From the NCBI RefSeq assembly GCF_000422505.1, contig NZ_KE383871.1:12321-76320 (forward strand): 64,000 nucleotides of DNA, written 5' to 3'. Positions within the stretch are counted from its first letter, which is position 1. Every line of letters begins with the position of its first letter. A model generated the notes under the pieces. It was given only the letters and a program-made list of their open reading frames with translations, was not told the DNA's origin and searched no databases. Positions 54,076 to 62,400 of the stretch are shown here, piece after piece. The position numbers and the translations under genes were made by a program. This DNA is from Paenibacillus pinihumi DSM 23905 = JCM 16419. GTDB taxonomy: Bacteria > Bacillota > Bacilli > Paenibacillales > Paenibacillaceae.

Positions 54076-55558
54076 TGGAACGCACTCCTAACGGGATCAT
54101 GGCTAAACAAGGCAAAAATAACAGGATTGAAAACGCCACATGCAATTCAAATGCATATAATGTGGTCGCAAGCAGACCATAAACCAACCCTGTAAAGCTC
54201 GATAATATCGGAATAGCGGTCTGCGGCACTTGTTCAAGCATGCCATCTGAATCTTCTTCCTTGCCAATAATCATGATCCCCTGACCGCCTTTTCGGTCAA
54301 GGGTTGCAATGCCCAACTGAAGCAAAATGGCTCCTAACGAAGCGAAAGCGCACCATATTAAAGTGGTCGTAATTGTGGTAATATCAATTCGCAGCAGCAG
54401 ACCGAGTACAGGATACCCGATCATGACAGGAATGAAGACCAATAAAAGGGATGTTAAACATTTGGCCATGAAGATATGCTGACCCTTTGTTCCTGTCACA
54501 AAATAAAGCAAATAATTCTGCTTCTCCTGCTGATAAAGAGAAGAGACAATCTCGCCAAACGCCAAAAACGTAAAAACAATTACAAAGCCAAATACATAAA
54601 ATGGTTTATTCTGCTCTGTGAGAAAAGAATCAAGCACCTTCATATTCACCAACACTGCAGCAACACCCATGCCGATGATCCATATAGCAATTCTTGCCTT
54701 GGTGACTGAGTTTTTCAAAATTAGAATCCAATCCTTGATCATTACAGCGTTGCGGGGATGCGAAATAAGATGCGATATACCACTGTCTTTATCAAGAACC
54801 ACCTTTTCATTTTCTACAGACTGAAGCCAGCTTTCATAATAAAGCTCCCCCATTTTTTTCGTCAATAAAAGCAGTATAATGATTCCGACCCCGCTAATGC
54901 CGGCGATGACAAACATTGTCCTTTCAAACTGATTCCAGAAATCGGCCGAAACTGCATCCAGCGATGTCAGGACCCATATAATAAATCCAAATAATGCTAG
55001 AAAACCGAAGGTTGCAATGCCAACAAATGCTTTAACGATACTCGGCATATAGTACATCGTAAGAATCATTAAATATCGGCTTACTAAATCAACCGTCATT
55101 TCTGCGACAAAACCAATGATGAACAACAAAAGTCCGGTCATGATTTTATCAGGGATACTTAATCCACTTGTCAATGGGATTGTAAGGATTACCGCCGCCC
55201 ACACATACAATGGAGCCCTGGACAGCCATTGCCCTATAATGATTTGCAAATTGGAAATACCTGAGGAATGGAAAAACATCAGATTTTTTTGCAAATACAT
55301 TTGTGAAGGGAGATCATTAAGTCCGCGTAATAAGCCTACAAGGAGGCTTTCGGCCACAATAAACATGACCTTTTTAGACAGATTGGCTTCCAAAAAAATA
55401 GCACCAAACTTCTCCGAAAAATAGATTGGGACAGCCAAACCGAGCAGAATGAACCAAACAAGCAATTTCATCCTGCTATGATAGAAATATTGATTTAAGA
55501 AAGGCCGGTTATAATAATAAATCATTGCTTTAATTGGCGAGGGTATCAGTTTGTCCAC
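54062..55558 (-). CDS. ABC-2 type transporter permease
   Basis: 498 residues with about 12 hydrophobic segments in two halves (about 35-250 and 290-490), separated by a charged stretch with HPRNAVMIKDWILILKN. This is an exporter-type permease of the ABC-2 superfamily; I do not recognise the substrate group. The annotated GTG start overlaps the ATPase gene by 29 bases and sits on top of its possible SD (AAAGGGG), so the true start may be a few codons later. Together with the ATPase it forms a complete transporter. Confidence 0.8.
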   Translation of the reverse strand: MDKLIPSPIKAMIYYYNRPFLNQYFYHSRMKLLVWFILLGLAVPIYFSEKFGAIFLEANLSKKVMFIVAESLLVGLLRGLNDLPSQMYLQKNLMFFHSSGISNLQIIIGQWLSRAPLYVWAAVILTIPLTSGLSIPDKIMTGLLLFIIGFVAEMTVDLVSRYLMILTMYYMPSIVKAFVGIATFGFLALFGFIIWVLTSLDAVSADFWNQFERTMFVIAGISGVGIIILLLLTKKMGELYYESWLQSVENEKVVLDKDSGISHLISHPRNAVMIKDWILILKNSVTKARIAIWIIGMGVAAVLVNMKVLDSFLTEQNKPFYVFGFVIVFTFLAFGEIVSSLYQQEKQNYLLYFVTGTKGQHIFMAKCLTSLLLVFIPVMIGYPVLGLLLRIDITTITTTLIWCAFASLGAILLQLGIATLDRKGGQGIMIIGKEEDSDGMLEQVPQTAIPILSSFTGLVYGLLATTLYAFELHVAFSILLFLPCLAMIPLGVRSSEYR

Positions 55559-56300
55559 CCCTTTCGATTAAAGACAGGAAGATTTCTTCCAGTTTGCTAT
55601 CTGAAGCCATGCCGCGTTTTTGGCGCAATTCCTCCAGTGTCCCTATAGCTTGAATCTTTCCGGCGTCCAATATCGCGATTCTGTCCGCCATTTCCTCTAC
55701 GACATCGAGTATATGTGTGGTTAAAAACACGGTGACACCATTTTCCTTGGCTGCTTTATGAATTTGATTTTTGACCTCTCTCGCAGCCTTGGGATCCAGT
55801 CCGTTCGTAACTTCATCTAAAAATAATATCTCCGGGTTATGAATAAGACCACAGGCTATCGCTGTTTTGCGTTTCATGCCGAGTGAGTAAGCCTTGATTA
55901 ATTTATCGGCGCTGTCCAATAAGTCAAATTGACCTAACAATGCCTCTGTTCGCTTATGTATGTCCTCCCTTCCAAGCCCGTATAACCCTCCAACAAACCG
56001 CAGCATTTCCCTGGCTGTTAAACCTTCGTGGAGCAGGGGAACATCAGGAACATAGCCTGTTATCTGTCTAATTTCCTTGTCTTTCCACATATCAACGCCC
56101 TTAATCCGTATAGTTCCTGATGAAGGCTTCAGTTGGCCCGTCATCATTTTCATGGTCGTGGTTTTTCCTGCACCATTACTCCCGAGAAAGGCAAAAATCT
56201 CTCCCGTTGGAACGGAAATCGTCAGGTTGTCAACTGCCCGTTGCTTATCAAACAAGCGGGTAAGATTGTCTAATTCGATCATATTTGGAGCAGCACTCAT
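55530..56300 (-). CDS. ABC transporter ATP-binding protein
   Basis: 256 residues. Walker A GSNGAGKTTT, a signature that reads YSLGMKRK in place of YSGGMKRR, Walker B ILFLDEVTNGLDP (usual DEPT is DEVT) and H-loop TTHILDVVE. The BcrA/NatA-like architecture suggests drug or lipopeptide export. It is the first gene after the reductase-ending NRPS (183-bp gap), on the same strand, so self-resistance or product export is the natural guess. Confidence 0.9.
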   Translation of the reverse strand: MSAAPNMIELDNLTRLFDKQRAVDNLTISVPTGEIFAFLGSNGAGKTTTMKMMTGQLKPSSGTIRIKGVDMWKDKEIRQITGYVPDVPLLHEGLTAREMLRFVGGLYGLGREDIHKRTEALLGQFDLLDSADKLIKAYSLGMKRKTAIACGLIHNPEILFLDEVTNGLDPKAAREVKNQIHKAAKENGVTVFLTTHILDVVEEMADRIAILDAGKIQAIGTLEELRQKRGMASDSKLEEIFLSLIERGGQTDTLAN

Positions 56301-56336
56301 CTATCGTCACTTTCCTTTCACAACCGCTAGATTCAG

Positions 56337-56403
56337 GCAAGGATCATTCGAAAAAGAAAGAAGATCCTTGCGGCTATAGAGTTAAATGGATGGCAAGGAT
56401 CTT
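56337..56403 (-). terminator. terminator with competing third arm between NRPS and ABC genes
   Basis: Minus-strand stem AAGATCCTTGC (56393-56403) with GCAAGGATCTT (56361-56371), followed by a T-rich CTTTCTTTTT, a good terminator. A third segment (56337-56345) can also pair with 56363-56371. This makes two exclusive folds and could tune read-through into the ABC genes. Confidence 0.6.
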
Positions 56404-56483
56404 GAATTTAGGTGACATATCCAAAAATAAGGTGATTATATTATACATCATTTTAAATAATGTGTAAAATTGTAAATAAACCT

Positions 56484-59400
56484 TTAAATTAAGCTATCTT
56501 GAAGAAGATTCTTTTTATACATATAATTAACCAGCCTTTTAATATAGTTAGTATCTGCCTCAGGGTATTCAAATCCGAGCTGGCCTAAATAATGCAGGGT
56601 TAGAGGCGCACTCACTTCAATATTAATTTGCTGCTCATTAGCATCTGCCTCCAGCTTGTCCGCCATAAATCCGCTCAGCAACTCATTTCTGCTTTCATCC
56701 TTCATAATCTCCTCCACATGCTGTGCAGCCTCAGCCCCGCTCAACCGTTTCATTGGATACCCGGCCTCCTGAACCGCATGGCTGATCAATTCGTAAGTCG
56801 CCAGACGCGGGTTGAAAATATGGAAAACCCGCCCAGAAGCTTCTTTCGTACTTGCTATTTGAACAATAGCTCTGGAACAGCTGTCTACCGGGGTGAATTC
56901 CTCCGTCTGCTCTAGCATTTCGGGTACAACCACACCAATTTGAATAAAGGATTTCAGCCGGTTGTAGAACATATTTTCATCCATATTCTCCTGGAATGCC
57001 CCGTCCGAATAACGGCCGGTCAAATTACCGACCCGATACACAGTAGCTTGCAGCCCATTCTCCATCTCTTCATAAATCATGCCTTCTGCTTCAAACTTAC
57101 TTCTTATATACAAGTTATCGCAATAATTTTGCCCAATATAGAAGCTGTTCTCCGTAAAGCTGCTGGAATCAAGCTGCTCTGCACTTATCGACCCGGCTAC
57201 ACTCGTTGTGGATACATGATGCAGTGGTATTGCATAGTCCATGCAAAATTCAACCACTTGCTTCGTTCCCTGTACATTAGCGCGGTAAAAATCTTCATAA
57301 TAGCCATAATGTTTGACGAGCGCCGCTGCATGAATCACACTGTCCACACGTTGTCCCAACAGGTTAAAGACATTTGGATGTAATCCAAAATATTTATTTG
57401 TCACATCACCGTTATAGACTTGAATTCTTGCCTGCCAGTCGTTCCATTGCCGGCTAGAAGCGTGTGGGAAATAAAACTGCATTTTCTTCAGGAGACGCCG
57501 CTGCGCCGAGCGCGGATCATCTCCTCTGATGATACAATTAATCTCAGCTTCAGTATGAACGAGCAGTTCATAAAGAAGATGGATACCAAGAAAGCCCGTT
57601 GCTCCTGTAAGCAGTACATGATCCATCCCGGTATGCTTGCCGGTAAGTACAACCTTCTCTTGGGCCGGGCACTGCACCCATTCCGTTCTCGAACTGGCCG
57701 CGTCTTCTTCCGGCTGTATTTCCACAGTCAGAGTCCCGTCAATCTTTCCCGCCAATTGTTCAATAGTCTTATAGATGTAAAAATCTTTTATGGTGAGATT
57801 CCAGTTCAGCACATAGGTTTTGGCCAGAATTTTCAAAATGACCAGCGAATGCCCGCCCAGCTCAAAGAAATTATCAGTCATGCTGATCTGAGATTGGGGT
57901 ACCCCAATTACCTCAGCGAAGAGCACAACCAATTTCTTCTCCGTATCTGTTCTTGGTCCTACATAATCCGAGTTTCTATAGACAAGCCCTGAAGGCAGCG
58001 GCAACGCCTTTCGGTCCACTTTGCCGTTTGGTGTCAGAGGGAACGTATCCAGTTTGATGAAGTAGGACGGAATCATATAATGAGGCAAATGACTCTCCAG
58101 AATTGAACGGTATTCGGAAGTTGTCATGTCCTTGTCGGACCTTACATAAGCGCACAATTGTTTAATTCCGTTCAGCACGTTGACCATAACGATGGCTTCA
58201 TAGATTGCTTCATGGGTTAGAAGTCTGCTCTCCACTTCCCCGATTTCAATTCGGAATCCCCGAAGCTTGACCTGATTGTCCATCCTACCGAGAAATTCCA
58301 GCTTCCCATTACTGGTCCAGCGCGCAAGGTCCCCTGTCCGATATAATCGTTCACCCGGCACAAATGGATTTTCCATGAACTTGCTTGCTGTCATTTCGGG
58401 TTGATTGAGATAGCCTTCGGCGACGCTGGCCCCCGCAATGCACAGCTCGCCGGGTACTCCAATCGGCTGCAATTGGTACGATGCATTAAGGATGTAGGCA
58501 TGAACATTGCCAAATGGTGTACCTAAGAGAATTGTGTCTTCATTCAACGCACAAGGATGATGCAGAACATCTACCGTTGTTTCCGTCGGACCATAATGAT
58601 TAAACAAACGATAACCCTTGCTGACCACCTGGTTTACAAGCGAAGCTTCCAGCTTATCCCCGCCGGAAATCAATACCCTCAAACTCTCCATCTTAGGCGT
58701 ATGGGCAACCAGCTCTTGCAAGGATACAGGTACAAATTGACACATCTGAATTTGATGTTTATTGACAAATTGATAAAAGGCTTGCCGGTCCAAAATCGTT
58801 TCCTGATCCGGAATGAATAATGTGCCTCCATGGAGGAAGGTTACTAATGTTTCCAGAACAGAAACATCGAAGGATATATTCGTCATCTGAATGACATTGT
58901 TATTTTCTGTAAAGTTATAGTTGTTGTGAAACCATTGCGCCAGATTCACGACACTGTTTTGTCTGATGACAACACCCTTTGGCTGGCCCGTGGAGCCGGA
59001 TGTATAAATTACATAGGCCCGGTCCGCTGCAGACAGCCCTTCGATTTGTAAATTGGCTGAATCTCCTTGATCGTTCATTGAATCATCCAAAATTACAATA
59101 TGATCTACATCCGGCGCTTGAGCCAGGTGCCGCTCATTGACCAGGAGCAGACTGGCCTTGCTGTCATCAAAAATATAGGCAATCCGGTCGGATGGAATGC
59201 TTGGATCGACAGGGATATACGCGGCACCAATCTTCAGTACGGCCAACACTCCAATGATATATTCGACAGAGCGTTCTGCCATAATTCCGACAAACATCCC
59301 CTTGCAAGCCCCTTTGGAAAGAAGCCGCCTGGCCATCTGATTTGCCTTGGCATTAATATGGGCGTAGCTGTAACTCTGGTCTCTCCAGACCATCATCGGA

Positions 59401-62400
59401 TGATTCGGTGTTCTCGCAACCTGCTGCTCAAAGCTTTGTGCAATCGTAAGATCTGATGCAAAGCTCATCGCTGTATCATTAAAATCCAAGAGAATCTGCT
59501 GCTTCTCTGAAGGGGTAATGACTTCCAATTCAATGATCTTCGCTTCTGGCTTAGTTGCTATTTGTTTGACAATCTGAATAAAATGATTCGCCATACGCTC
59601 GATCGTTGATTTCCGGAATAAGCTTGTGCTATACTCCAGAACCAACTGTAAATTGCTTGGCTCCTCAATAATATCCAAAGACAGGTCGAATTTAGAAACA
59701 TTCAAATCAATCTCATTCTCTGCCTTCCCTCCCGGTGTCGGCCACTCACTCATTGGCTCTGCCGTGTCAGCCGTGTCAATGGTAAGCATGCTCATCATAA
59801 CGTCAAATACAGGATGACGGCTCAAATCACGCTGAACATTTAATCGATCTACCAATTCCTCAAACGGATAATCCTGATTTTCTTGCGCCAACAGAATCCG
59901 TTCCTGCACTTCTTTCAAAAACGCACGGAGGCTTTTGTCGCCTGCAGGATAATTTCGAATAGGGAGCGTTTTCACAAACATTCCTATCAGCTGTTCTAAA
60001 TCACTATGCGGCCGGCCGGCAAAGACAGTTCCGATCACATTATCCTCTTGGGCGGTGTACTTGGACAGGAGAATACTAAAAGCAGCAAAAAGTGTCGTAT
60101 AGAGGGTAACCTCGTTGGTCCTGGAAAGATTTCTAAGCTCCTGGGTCAGCTGTTCACCGAGTTCAAAGGATACCTTGCTTCCTTCAAACTGTTGAATAGT
60201 AGGCCGTGGATAATCTGTGTGTAAATCCAGTACGGGAATCTCTCCATCGAATTCCTTCAGCCAATATTGCTCCTGACTTAGCATGCTTTCATCCCGAAGC
60301 ACCTGTTGTTGCCATACTGCATAATCTTTATACTGAATTCTTAAAGGGGGCAATTCATGGCCTTCATACAGATGCAGCAGCTCTTGCATAAAGATGGACA
60401 TCGATACTGCGTCCGATATGATGTGGTGTATATCATACAAAAATAACGTTCGGCCATCGGTTGTCTTAATCAAGGCAAATCTGATCAAAGGCGCTTGAGC
60501 AAAATCAAACGGCCGGACAAATGCCATTACCAGGTCTTGAACAGGAACGGAGCCTGCCTCAATGATATCGAGTTCCAGGTTCGCCTTTGAATGAATGAAT
60601 TGTACAAGCTCGCCATCAGCGATTTTAAATGACGTTCTTAATGATTCATGGCGCTCTATCATGTGCTCCAAAGCTCGCCTGAAGCGCGGAATATCCAAAT
60701 CTTCGGAGAACTCCTCTATGACCGGCATGTTATAACCTATATCATCCGCTTCGACTTGAGCAACCAGGTATATTCGCTTCTGTGCCGACGATACCGGGTA
60801 AAAGGCTCTCTCTTCGGAAACCGGGATTGATGCATACATATTTTGCAGATCATGTTCCAAAATATAGCTGGCCAGCTCTTTAATTGTATGTTTTTGAAAG
60901 ATTACTCTTAATGGGACTTCAATCTGCACTTCCTTTTGTATCCGGGATAACATGGCTGTCGCTTTAAGAGAATGCCCGCCTAACTCAAAGAAGCTATTGT
61001 TTATGCCAACCTGCTGAGCGCCGAGCACTTCCTTCCAGATCTCCTCCAATTGCTTTTCCAGCTTTGTTTGCGGCGCTTCATATGCCTTCCCTGTATCGAT
61101 CAGCCCGCTTGGTCTGGGAAGCAAACTCATATCTATTTTGCCGCTGGCTGTTAACGTAAACTGCTCGACTTCAATGACATTAGCCGGAAGCATATAATCT
61201 GGCAAGGTTCTGGAAAGATGCTCCCGCAAGTCGGACAAACTCCATGGCCGATCGGAAATGACATATGCCGCCAAGTAAGCATCTCCATTCGAATCAGTAT
61301 GGGATAAGACAACGGCGTTATTAATCGCCGGGTGCTTCAGCATTTGCTCTCTAATCTCTCCCAGTTCGATACGATAACCACGGATTTTCACCTGATGATC
61401 CAGCCTGCCCATGTATTCAATGCTGCCGTCCGGCAGCCATCTGGCCAAATCCCCGGTTCGATACACACGATGTCCGGGCTTAAGGGGATGATTGACAAAC
61501 TTTTCTGCAGTCAGCTCAGGGCGGTTCAAGTAACCGCGTGCCACCCCTTCCCCCGCGATGTATAATTCTCCCGGTATACCAGTTGCCTGCAAATGTCCCT
61601 CGTCATTCATTATATAGACCTGAACATTTGGAAGCGGTTTGCCGATGGGAATGATGGCATCCTCTCTGCCAATCGAGTGCTTTGTTGCATAAATAGTCGC
61701 TTCGGTCGGCCCATATATGTTTTCAAGTCTTACATTACCGGACAGCTTTCTGTACAGCTTCTGCACCAATTCCTTGGGCAACGCTTCACCGGCAATCAAG
61801 ATATACCTCAGCGAATTCATTTTCTCAAGGCTCTGCTCTCCTGATACAAATATCTGCAGCATCGATGGCACAAAATTAATATGGGTAATGCATTCTCTTG
61901 CAATTGTATTCATGATCTCTTCCGGGTCCTTCTCATCCCCCGGCGGCAATATAACCGCTGCACCGCCTCCCGGAATCCAGCCAAACAGTTCCGTTACCGA
62001 GACATCAAAAGTGTAATTCGTTTTTAGCAGATAGCGGTCATTTTCCAGCAACGGGTAATGCTGCTGCAAACCAAACAAAATGTTTACTACACTCGATTGT
62101 TCAACCATGACCCCTTTTGGTTTGCCGGTAGAACCTGAAGTGTAAATCACGTAGGCCAAGTCTTTGGGACTGCCCATCGGAAGTTCAAGTTTATTAAGTC
62201 CAGAATCATTTGTTTCCGTAGGAAAAGACAGCTGGTCAGCAAGGTCGAGAATCTCTCCGTCAAACCACAGTCCAGCGGGCATAGGCCCTAAAGTGAGCAG
62301 CAGCTTTGCTCCGCTGTCTTTCAGCATGTACTGGCTCCGTTCAGGAGGACTGGCCGGATCAATCGGCAAATAGGCGCCCCCTGCTTTCAAAATCCCCAAA

